DNA of 24,168 nucleotides, taken from NCBI GenBank assembly GCA_052146815.1, contig JBKQMG010000225.1:1-24168 (forward strand), read 5' to 3'. The first letter of the stretch is position 1. Each line of letters begins with the position of its first letter. Shown in pieces: positions 7,012 through 14,223 of this stretch. Both the position numbers and the translations under genes were made by a program. This DNA comes from DATJZH01 sp052146815 (GTDB lineage: Bacteria > Actinomycetota > Actinomycetes > Streptosporangiales > Streptosporangiaceae). The notes below the pieces were generated by a model. That model was given only the letters and a program-made list of their open reading frames with translations, did not search any database and was not told the origin of the DNA.

Positions 7012-8762
7012 ATCCGATGACGCGTTATCTTTCCCGGCGAAAGTACCGCCATCAGTCGGGTGCCCAGCGCTGCGGCAAGTACGAGGACGTCGATCTGGCT
7101 ATCGTGGCCGAGTCCACGTACCCGTATCTGCGCGGCGGCGTCTCGGCCGTTATCCACGACATCGTCCAGGCGAATCCTGACCGGTCGGTGGGAATCATTC
7201 ACATCGCCTGGGACAGCAGCTGCCCGACAGAAGTCGCCTATCCGCTGCCGCCGAATGTCCGCTGGGTCTACCCGGTCTTCCTGAGCATGAATGAGCATGT
7301 GCGCGACTTCAAGCAGCTGCCGGTATCGGCTCTGGGCCTGCCCCCGTCCCAGCGCCGGCTGCTGGCCGAGCAGGTGTTCGCGGCCCTCGACGCTGTCGTC
7401 GCGGGCGACTGTGAACCCCTCTGGGCGCTGTACGACCAGTCCATGAACCCGCGGACCCGAAGGTATTCGCTCTGGCCCCTGCTCGCCACGCAGGAGTTCA
7501 TGTCGCTGGCCACGCAGCGATTCGCCGACATCGATGTGCCGTTCACCAGCCTGTTCTGGCTGCTGCGCGAGTTCTTCTCGCTGGCCTGCGCGATCTGCGG
7601 CCCCGACTTTCCCAGTGCCGACGTCTACCACTCCCATACGACCGGTTACGCGGGCCTGCTGGCCGCGGTGGCCGCCCGGCAGAACGGCGGCCGGGTACTG
7701 CTGACCGAGCACAACCTCTACACCAGGGACACCATCAACTGCCTGCTGGACAGGAACATGAACACTGTCGTGTCCGCCCGGGACTGGCAGGTGGACACCG
7801 AGGTCGCGCCCGAACAGCGCTGCTGGATGGCGTGGTACACCGAGATCGGGCGGCTGACCTACAAGGCGGCTGACTACATCACCTACCTTTACCCGACCGC
7901 CATCGGGGAGGCGGCCGGCCTCGGGTCGACGGTCGAGAAGGCCAGCATCGTCCCGAACGGCATGCTGCTCGACAAGTTCGAGTCGGCCAGGGCCATGTTT
8001 ACCGCACGGCAGGAGGCTATCGCGGCGAAAGGCGGCGAGCGGCAGTGGCGGCTGGCCTACTGCGCACGGCTCGTGCCGATCAAGGGCCTGCTGGACCTGA
8101 TCAGCAGCGTCGCCGAGCTGGTCGGGTCCGGGACCGTGAACTTCACCCTCGACGTGATGGGCCACGCCGACGAGATCCCCGCTTACGCGGCCCAGTGCTA
8201 CGACCGGGTCAGGGACCTCGGGCTCGGGGATTACGTCCGGTTTCTGGGCAACAGGAACATGGCCGAGGTTCTCGGTGACTTCGACATGCTGGTGCTGCCG
8301 AGCTACAACGAGGGCCAGCCCATGGTGGTCCTCGAGGCCATGGCGGTCGGGCTGCCGATTATCGGGACACCGGTGGGCGGCATGGAGCAGCTGATCGTCA
8401 GCCCGCTGGCCGACGCCAACGGGCCGGGTGCCGGGCAGAGCCCGGTGCCGAGCCCCGGGCCGTGCGGCGTCCTGGTGCCGCCCGCCAACGTGAGCGCGCT
8501 GGCCGAGGCGCTGACCGCCGTAATGAGCGATCAGGAGCTCTACGACATCTTCTCCGCGAACTCCCGGAGCCGGGTTTCGCAGTATTTCGAGCTGGACAAG
8601 GCCATGGGCGCCTACCGGCGCATCTACAGTCAGCTCGAAGGCGTTTCCCGGCTCGCGGACGTGCCCGCGCCGAGGCCGTCCGCCGCGTACTGGCGGCGGC
8701 TGCCGCGGCTCGGTGTCGCGCAGGCCGCCTCGTCAGCCGACGAGAGTACCTCGGCGGCCTAG
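7008..8762 (+). CDS. pelF: PelF-type GT4 glycosyltransferase
   Basis: A 584-residue cytosolic glycosyltransferase. Residues ~27-260 form the PelF-specific DUF3492 domain: VDLAIVAESTYPYLRGGVS, SIGIIHI-like GIIHIAWDS, VYHSHTTGYAGLLAAVAA and VLLTEHNLYTRDTIN. The C-terminal half is a GT-B nucleotide-sugar domain with IVPNGMLLDKF, YCARLVPIKGLLDLI and the E-x7-E motif in SYNEGQPMVVLEAMAVGLPI (Glu435 and Glu443 from the GTG start). In Pseudomonas, PelF polymerises the Pel chain from UDP-activated N-acetylhexosamines; the donor used here is not known. It is the last gene of the Pel-like operon. The C-terminal ~35 residues are Ala/Ser-rich and probably unstructured. The GTG start is set by GGAGGA at 6996. 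Confidence 0.92.
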   Translation: MNPMTRYLSRRKYRHQSGAQRCGKYEDVDLAIVAESTYPYLRGGVSAVIHDIVQANPDRSVGIIHIAWDSSCPTEVAYPLPPNVRWVYPVFLSMNEHVRDFKQLPVSALGLPPSQRRLLAEQVFAALDAVVAGDCEPLWALYDQSMNPRTRRYSLWPLLATQEFMSLATQRFADIDVPFTSLFWLLREFFSLACAICGPDFPSADVYHSHTTGYAGLLAAVAARQNGGRVLLTEHNLYTRDTINCLLDRNMNTVVSARDWQVDTEVAPEQRCWMAWYTEIGRLTYKAADYITYLYPTAIGEAAGLGSTVEKASIVPNGMLLDKFESARAMFTARQEAIAAKGGERQWRLAYCARLVPIKGLLDLISSVAELVGSGTVNFTLDVMGHADEIPAYAAQCYDRVRDLGLGDYVRFLGNRNMAEVLGDFDMLVLPSYNEGQPMVVLEAMAVGLPIIGTPVGGMEQLIVSPLADANGPGAGQSPVPSPGPCGVLVPPANVSALAEALTAVMSDQELYDIFSANSRSRVSQYFELDKAMGAYRRIYSQLEGVSRLADVPAPRPSAAYWRRLPRLGVAQAASSADESTSAA

Positions 8763-8807
8763 CAGATCGCCGTCTGCCCCCGCGGGCCGCCGGCCCCAGG
8801 AGCGACG

Positions 8808-9008
8808 ATGACAGATCCCGCTACCACCGCGCTGCCCTGGCGGTTCGACGACCGGCGCGCGCTGGTGATCAACTGCACGCTGAGACGGTCGCCGGAGCGC
8901 AGCCACACCGAAGGGCTGATCGGCCGCCGCCGCGCGATCCTGGAGAAGAACGGCGTCGCCACCAGCGTGCTGCGCGCGGCCGACCATGACATCGCTGCGG
9001 CAACATGA
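8808..9008 (+). pseudogene. N-terminal stub of an NAD(P)H-dependent flavin reductase (flavodoxin-like) gene
   Basis: Sixty-six residues beginning MTDPATTALPWRFDDRRALVINCTL and continuing RRSPERSHTEGLIGRRRAIL. This matches the first beta-alpha unit of FMN-reductase/flavodoxin-like NAD(P)H oxidoreductases, where the CTLxRSPExSHT loop binds flavin phosphate. Intact relatives run to about 200 residues and continue after HDIA with a conserved Tyr/Trp-Pro-Asp-Met segment. Here the frame ends at HDIAAAT, and the rest of the fold is not found in any frame before the next gene. AGGAG lies just before the ATG. The break at about 9000 looks like a deletion endpoint rather than a point mutation. The stub starts 46 bp after pelF but is probably unrelated to polysaccharide synthesis. 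Confidence 0.7.
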
Positions 9009-9036
9009 GCGCCGCCGCAAGGTGAACGCCGCGAGG

Positions 9037-9381
9037 TCAGCGCCGCCGCGACGGGCGGAACTGGAGCCCGTAGACCGTGTTGATCACCGCGATGGCGGCC
9101 CAGATCACCAGCAGCCCGGCGATTCCGGCCGGACGCTGGCCGACGCCCACGGCGATCGCGCTCAGCGGGATGCCCAGCGCCATCGAGACGATCGCGAGCG
9201 CGAACGAATGCCCGCGCGCGGGACGCGGGCCGGCCATCCGCGCGTCGACCCGCTGATCGATCTCGCGGTCGACCTTGTCCATGAAGGACTCAATCACGGC
9301 GGCCTGATAGTCGGGGCCGAGCTCGCTGTGGATCTCGGCGGCGGCTCGTATCTCGTCAGGCGTCAGCGAAGTTCTAGCCAC
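9037..9381 (-). CDS. Small two-span membrane protein of unknown function
   Basis: A 114-residue protein from GTG 9381. The N-terminal half is soluble and charged (SLTPDEIRAAAEIHSELGPD, then AAVIESFMDKVDREIDQRVDARM) and looks helical. Two hydrophobic spans follow (ALAIVSMALGIPLSAIAVGV and GIAGLLVIWAAIAVINTVYG), ending in a basic tail (FRPSRRR). Small actinobacterial membrane proteins with this layout are common, but their function is not established. The open frame could extend to 9417, but the upstream residues are unlike the rest, and the start at 9381 places the conserved region at residue 2. It is convergent with the flavin-reductase stub, with about 28 bp between the stops. Confidence 0.72.
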   Translation of the reverse strand: MARTSLTPDEIRAAAEIHSELGPDYQAAVIESFMDKVDREIDQRVDARMAGPRPARGHSFALAIVSMALGIPLSAIAVGVGQRPAGIAGLLVIWAAIAVINTVYGLQFRPSRRR

Positions 9382-9388
9382 GTTACAA

Positions 9389-9396
9389 GATATATC
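9389..9396. promoter_or_regulatory. GATATATC palindrome just upstream of the small membrane-protein gene
   Basis: GATATATC is a perfect 8-bp palindrome and an AT-rich island in GC-rich DNA, placed 7 bp before GTG 9381. Such a short leader could be a -10 element or a repressor operator (PadR-type sites in actinobacteria are often of this AT-alternating kind). No ribosome site is visible between it and the GTG. Both roles are inference. Confidence 0.3.
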
Positions 9397-9463
9397 GCAT
9401 TGCCCGCGGCCGGGCAAGCGCTGCCCGGTCGAGCCTGGCCGGGCCTAGCGGCCGGCGCGTGCT

Positions 9464-9800
9464 CACAGCGGCAGGGTGTACTTGAGCACGAAGTTCAGCG
9501 CGACGGCGAACACCAAGGTAGATGAGCCATGCGCCGGTGCCGAGCCGGAAGAGTCCGAGTACCTTCTCGGCGGCCGGGACTGCGGGAGGTCGGGTGCCTG
9601 CGTGTCATGCCGATGTTCGCGCGCGTCCGCTCGCGCAGGCGGATCCGGCCAGCGCGAACCGGTGCACGCCGAAGGCGGTCCCGAGCGTGCGCCGGCTCCC
9701 CACGATCGGGGCACTGCCCAGATCGGGGGGAGCTCATGCGCGCGCCGCGCCACTCACGCGCCAGGATCTCGGCGAGCAGCCGCTCAGGTGATGCGCGTGC
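9464..9800 (-). pseudogene. Decayed C-terminal remnant of an unrecognised membrane protein
   Basis: On the minus strand two frames contain membrane-protein-like residues that only make sense when joined. One reads AEKVLGLFRLGTGAWLIYLG (about 9507-9567); a neighbouring frame continues VFAVALNFVLKYTLPL and ends in TGA at 9464-9466. The join needs a one-base change near 9510. Further upstream another frame offers GSAPIVGSRRTLGTAFGVHRF and then stops. No single frame is open over the region. I do not recognise the family. The stretch between the small membrane-protein gene and glpF holds nothing else that I can support. Confidence 0.4.
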
Positions 9801-9815
9801 CGACGGACCGCCCGG

Positions 9816-9844
9816 GCGGCGGCTGCCCGGCCGGCAGCCGCCGC
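9816..9844 (-). terminator. Strong GC hairpin after glpF
   Basis: A perfect 12-bp stem (GCGGCGGCTGCC pairing with GGCAGCCGCCGC) with a five-base loop lies 7 bp beyond the glpF stop codon. There is no T-tract, but tail-less hairpins are commonly used as terminators in high-GC actinobacteria. The position directly after the stop supports a terminator or an mRNA 3'-end stabiliser. Confidence 0.75.
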
Positions 9845-9851
9845 TGGCAGG

Positions 9852-10820
9852 CTAGACGTCAGGCTCAGCCTGCTTCGTGACCTTCTGAGACTCTTCGATG
9901 GGCCCGCTCACTTCTTCGACCATCTTCAGCCTGGCGTGCAGTACGTCACCAATGAACAGGTCATAGATGATCACCCCGATGACGCCGCCGATCAGAGGCC
10001 CCACGATCGGTATCCAGAAGTAGTCGCTGAAGTTGAAGCCGGGCGCATGGTAGGTCCCCGGCAGGGCCACCCTTCCCCACCCGGCGAACCAGGCGAAGAG
10101 CCGGGGCCCGAAGTCACGGGCCGGGTTGATGGCGTAGCCTGCGTTCGCGCCGAAGGACATCCCGATCGCTGCTACGGCGAAGCCGATGACCAGGGGACCG
10201 AGGTTCGAGCCTACCGCCGTGTTCCTGAGGTCGATGACCGCCACGACGAACATCACCAGGAACATCGTGCCCACGATCTGGTCGATCAGCGGTCCTATCA
10301 TCGAGGCGTGGTAGTACTCGGCCGGGAATGTCGCGAAGATCGAGTACGACGCTAGTGCGCTTCCGGAGCTCTTGGGGGTGTGCGCCGCGAGGTCGTATGC
10401 GTTGATCGCCCAGCGGTACACGAGGAATACCAGGGCGGCCCCGACGAAGCAGCCGAGCACCTGAGCTGCCCAGTAGGGCAGCACCTTACGCCAGGAGAAC
10501 TTGCGCCTGACGGCAAAGGCCAGGGTGACCGCCGGGTTGATGTGCGCGCCGCTGACGCCGCCCGCCACCCACACGCCGAAGGCGACGGCCAGGGCCCATC
10601 CCCAGGTGATCAGCGTCCAGTCGCCGACGCCGACGAAGATGGTGGTGGGCGACGAGGTGCGTCCTGAGCCCGGGAGGGCCGCCACGGCCATCGCTACCAC
10701 GCCGTCACCGAACGCGATAAGGCACACGCAGCCAAGAAATTCGGCAAGCAGCTCACCGTACAGGCCGCCGATGCGCCCGACTGTGCGCCCCTCGCCTCGC
10801 AACGGGGTTATATCGGACAC
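9852..10820 (-). CDS. glpF: Aquaglyceroporin / glycerol uptake facilitator (MIP family)
   Basis: A 322-residue channel for passive glycerol entry. Six membrane spans and the two half-helix NPA motifs are present: SGAHINPAVTLAF (NPA at 95-97) and NAGYAINPARDFGPRL (NPA at 232-234). The Asp that follows the second motif (NPARD) is the mark of glycerol-conducting rather than water-only members. It is longer than E. coli GlpF (281 residues), with extra loop sequence around residues 50-66 and 145-175 and a charged C-terminal tail. The start GTG 10820 is supported by GGAGG six bases upstream. It is transcribed alone, in the same direction as glpK-glpD but separated from them by the phosphoesterase remnant, and ends at a strong hairpin. 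Confidence 0.93.
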   Translation of the reverse strand: MSDITPLRGEGRTVGRIGGLYGELLAEFLGCVCLIAFGDGVVAMAVAALPGSGRTSSPTTIFVGVGDWTLITWGWALAVAFGVWVAGGVSGAHINPAVTLAFAVRRKFSWRKVLPYWAAQVLGCFVGAALVFLVYRWAINAYDLAAHTPKSSGSALASYSIFATFPAEYYHASMIGPLIDQIVGTMFLVMFVVAVIDLRNTAVGSNLGPLVIGFAVAAIGMSFGANAGYAINPARDFGPRLFAWFAGWGRVALPGTYHAPGFNFSDYFWIPIVGPLIGGVIGVIIYDLFIGDVLHARLKMVEEVSGPIEESQKVTKQAEPDV

Positions 10821-11213
10821 TCAGATCCTCCCAACCACCTAGGGCAGCGGGAAGCTAACAGTGAGTAGCGACTGATCAGGCGCAGAGAACCTCGTGTCAG
10901 CTTCTCTCCTGCGGTCTCGGCCGGACATTTCCGTCCCTAAGCCAGTAGAACCCAACCAGTGGATCACGTCAATCCTTGATCGCCCGCGGAACTAAACAGC
11001 TGCGCATCGCGGGGCCGGCCTCGAACCAAGCAGGCCGATTCGGAGCGCCTTCGCCAGGCCGGCCGTCGAGCCATTCAGCCGAAGGCTGGACGGGTTCAGC
11101 CGATGCTGAGACGATTTCGGCCGGACGGCCGGATCTGCCCCCTCGGGGGCTGGCGCCGCCGTAGCGGCAGCCTGGACCGGCTGCGGATCGAACTGGCCAG
11201 GAGGAGGACGCAG
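10821..11213. other. Divergent intergenic region between glpF and the phosphoesterase remnant
   Basis: About 390 bp with no credible gene. It should hold the glpF promoter (minus strand) and that of the phosphoesterase gene (plus strand). The only clear structure is a small perfect hairpin at 11137-11150 (GCCCCC-TC-GGGGGC), about 65 bp before the phosphoesterase start, of unknown significance. I see no convincing -10/-35 pair or long operator. Confidence 0.45.
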
Positions 11214-12389
11214 GTGCGCATTCGCAAGTGGTTCGGAAGTCCAGGGCGGCTGGTGGTCGCGGCGGCCGCTGCGCTGCCTCTGGTCCTGGCGGCCGGCGGC
11301 ATCGCCGCGGCGGGCAGCACGACCCGGCCCGACTTCCGGCCCCGCCGATCAGGCACGTGTGGTGCATCGACCTGGAGAACGAGGGCTACGGCCAGAGCTT
11401 CGGCGATCCTGGCGCCAACCCCTACCTGGCCCGAACGCTCCCGAGGATGGGCGCGCTGCTGAAGAACTACTACGCGATCGGCCACGACAGCCTGGAGAAC
11501 TACATCGCCCAGGTGACCGGCCAGGGCCCGGACCCGGCCACTCAGAACGACTGCGGGACCTGGACGGTCTTCAAGCCCGGCAAGGTCGTCCGCAGGCCCT
11601 TCCACCAGCTGGTGGGCAACGGTGCGTCTATCCCCGGTCGGTTCCCACGCTCGGCAACCAGCTCACCGCCGCGCACCTGACCTGGAAGGCCTACCTGCAG
11701 GACATGGGCAAGGTGCCCAGCCGTGACCACACCACGCAGACCAGCCAGGGACCCGCGTGCGGTCATCCAAGGATCGGCACCGCTGACCCTACCGAGGGCG
11801 CGACGGCCGCCGACCAGTACGCCACCCGGCACGCGGGCTTCATGTACTTCGAGTCGGTCATCGGCAACCGGGCCTGCTGCGATCAGCAGTCCTGTCGTTC
11901 CAGCCCCTGCTGACCGGCCTGTCGTCGGCGGCAAAGACCCCGAGCTTCTCCTGGATCTCGCCGAACCTGTGCATGGACGGCCACGACGCGCCCTGCGCCG
12001 ATGGTGACCCGGGCGGCCTGGCTGAGATCAACGGCCTCCTGTCCATCTGGATCCCGCAGATCATGGCCTCGCCGGCCTACAAGAAGAACGGGCTCATCAT
12101 CGTCACCTTCGACGAGGGCAGCAACAGCGCGGCCTGCTGCGGCGAGACGCTGGGCCGGACGGCCTCACATCCCAACACGGCCAGCCCGGGGATGCCAGGG
12201 CCGGGCGGCGGCCGGGTCGGGGCGGTCCTGCTATCACCGTTCATCAGGCCGGGAACCGTGAGCACGACCGACTACAACCACTACTCCGCGCTGCACAGCA
12301 TCGAGGACATCTTCGGCCTTGCTCACCTTGGTGACGCGGCGATGCCCCAGGTGAGGGCATTCGGGCCGGACGTCTACACCAGGCGCTGA
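11214..12389 (+). pseudogene. Secreted phosphoesterase (acid phosphatase / phospholipase C-like, PF04185) gene with multiple frameshifts
   Basis: The gene starts at GTG 11214 after an AGGAGGAGG site, and encodes a signal peptide (basic IRKWFGSPGR, then LVVAAAAALPLVLAAGG). The mature protein must be read in several frames: HVWCIDLENEGYGQSFGDPG with NPYLARTLPRMGALLKNYYA; then CVYPRSVPTLGNQLTAAHLT; then SFSWISPNLCMDGHDAPC, NGLIIVTFDEGSNSAACC and DYNHYSALHSIEDIFGLAHL. Together these cover a full PF04185 phosphoesterase, including the ENxxY-like metal-site start and the FDEG and H-Y-S-x-L-x-S-I-E motifs. Frames change near 11335, 11622 and 11890; the last change needs two steps or a five-base loss. 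Relatives release phosphate from phosphomonoesters or phospholipids outside the cell. It probably no longer makes a functional enzyme. Confidence 0.85.
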
Positions 12390-12394
12390 CGGCC

Positions 12395-12413
12395 TGCGGG
12401 CGAGCTGCCCGCA
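12395..12413 (+). terminator. Hairpin after the phosphoesterase remnant
   Basis: TGCGGGC and GCCCGCA form a perfect 7-bp stem with a five-base loop (GAGCT), five bases after the last base of the phosphoesterase stop codon (12389). It lies between two convergent genes, so it could also act on transcripts leaving glpD from the other side. There is no T-tract. Confidence 0.5.
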
Positions 12414-12497
12414 AAGCGCCCGCTGCGCACGTCCGCGGGCGCCGCTGCGAGTGATGACCGCGGCCGCGGCCGTCTCGGGCCGGGCTGAGTCGCCGGC

Positions 12498-14207
12498 TCA
12501 GCTGAGGGCAGCGATCTCCGGCGCTCCGAGCCGTGCAGCCTCCGCGGTGTCGTCGTCCGGCTTGGTCTGCGAGTCACGCTCGGCCGCGACGCGCGCGAGG
12601 TAGTGATCGATCTCGCGGCTGGTCTGCTCTTCGTCCCAGCTCAGCTCTGCCGCCATGATCCTGGCGACGGTCCGCGCCGCTCCCACGCCGCGGTCCCAGG
12701 CCTCGATCGAGATCCTGGTGCGCCGGGCCAGCACGTCGTCCAGATGACGGGCGCCTTCGTGAGTCACCGCGTAACGGGCCTCGACTCCCAGGTAGTCGTC
12801 GGCTCCGGGGAGCGGCGCCGCCAGCGACGGGTCTTCACGCACCATGGCCAGCAGGTCGTGGATGCGGGAACCGTACCGGTTCAGCAGGTGCTCGATCCGC
12901 GCGACATGAATTCCGGCCGACACTGCCAGTGATCTGCGCTGATTCCACAGCGCTTTGTACCCTTCCGCGCCGAGCAGCTCGACCTGATCGGTGCACGACT
13001 CCGGCACTCTGGCATCCAGGCCTCTGGCTGCCTCGTTGACCGCATCGGCGGCCATGACCCGGTAGGTGGTGTACTTGCCGCCCGCGACGACGACGAGGCC
13101 CGGCACAGGATGGCCTACGACGTGCTCACGCGACAGTTTCGATGTCGACTCCGACTCGCCGCTGAGCAGCGGCCGCAGGCCGGCATAGACACCTTCGACG
13201 TCCTCGCGGGTCAGCGGCGAGTTCAGCACGCTGTTGACATGCTCGAGCAGATAGTCGATGTCACGGGAGCTGGCGGCGGGGTGCGCCTTCTCCAGCGACC
13301 AGTCAGTGTCGGTAGTGCCGATGATCCAGTGCCGTCCCCAGGGGATGACAAACAAGACGCTTTTCTCGGTCCGCAGGATGAGCCCCGTATTCGACTGCAG
13401 CCGGTCCTTGGGGACGACGAGGTGGATGCCTTTCGACGCGCGAACGTGGAACTGGCCGCGCGTGTCGGCGAGAGCCTGCGTGTCGTCGGTCCACACGCCG
13501 GTGGCATTGATCACCTGCCGGGCCCGCACCTCGAACTCCCGCCCGGCCTCCAGATCAATGACCCTGGCGCCGGTCACCCGTTCGCCCTGGCGCAAGAACC
13601 CGATCACCTGCGCCCGGTTCGCGGCCATGGCACCGAAGGAAGCGGCGGTGCGGACGACCGTCAGCGTGTGCCGCGCGTCATCGACTTGCGCATCCCAGTA
13701 CTGGATGGCGCCCGTCAGCGCGTCGGGCCTCAGGCACGGCGCTTCCCGGAGCGCGTGCCGCCGGGTGAGATGCCGGTGCCGTTTCAGGCCATGAGCCGTA
13801 CCCGAGGTGAAGGCCATGGTGTCGTAGAGCGCCACGCCCGCGCCCACATAGGCACGTTCCCAGGCCCGGTGCTCCAGCGGATACAGGAACTGCACCGGCC
13901 GCACGAGATGGGGGGCAATGCGGTCGAGCAGCAGGCCTCGTTCTTTCAGAGCCTCGCGGACGAGGCCGAAATCCAGCATCTCCAGGTAGCGCAGGCCGCC
14001 GTGGATCAGCTTGCTGGAGCGGCTGGACGTGCCGCTGGCCCAGTCCCTGGCCTCGACTATCGCGGTCGTCAGCCCGCGCGTCACCGCATCGAGCGCACTG
14101 CCCGCGCCGACCACTCCGCCGCCGACGACCAGCACGTCGACCTCTTCCTCGGCCATGCGGGCAATCGCGTCCTCGCGCGCTGATGGGGACAAGTTCCCTG
14201 CTGACAT
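12498..14207 (-). CDS. glpD: Glycerol-3-phosphate dehydrogenase (FAD-dependent, aerobic type)
   Basis: A 569-residue flavoenzyme that oxidises glycerol-3-phosphate to dihydroxyacetone phosphate and feeds electrons to the membrane quinone pool. The FAD-binding Rossmann motif is VDVLVVGGGVVGAGSALDAV near the N-terminus, followed by the GlpD-specific GTSSRSSKLIHGGLRYLE. Further family motifs are QVINATGVWTDD, KGIHLVVPKDRL, PWGRHWIIGTTDTDW and GGKYTTYRVMAADAV. The C-terminal ~130 residues form the helical DAO_C domain. The start ATG 14207 lies 16 bp after the glpK stop; GTG 14219 is an alternative, and the much longer frame to 14381 overlaps glpK and is not believed. It is co-transcribed with glpK. 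Confidence 0.95.
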   Translation of the reverse strand: MSAGNLSPSAREDAIARMAEEEVDVLVVGGGVVGAGSALDAVTRGLTTAIVEARDWASGTSSRSSKLIHGGLRYLEMLDFGLVREALKERGLLLDRIAPHLVRPVQFLYPLEHRAWERAYVGAGVALYDTMAFTSGTAHGLKRHRHLTRRHALREAPCLRPDALTGAIQYWDAQVDDARHTLTVVRTAASFGAMAANRAQVIGFLRQGERVTGARVIDLEAGREFEVRARQVINATGVWTDDTQALADTRGQFHVRASKGIHLVVPKDRLQSNTGLILRTEKSVLFVIPWGRHWIIGTTDTDWSLEKAHPAASSRDIDYLLEHVNSVLNSPLTREDVEGVYAGLRPLLSGESESTSKLSREHVVGHPVPGLVVVAGGKYTTYRVMAADAVNEAARGLDARVPESCTDQVELLGAEGYKALWNQRRSLAVSAGIHVARIEHLLNRYGSRIHDLLAMVREDPSLAAPLPGADDYLGVEARYAVTHEGARHLDDVLARRTRISIEAWDRGVGAARTVARIMAAELSWDEEQTSREIDHYLARVAAERDSQTKPDDDTAEAARLGAPEIAALS

Positions 14208-14223
14208 GAGCTCAGTCACGAGA

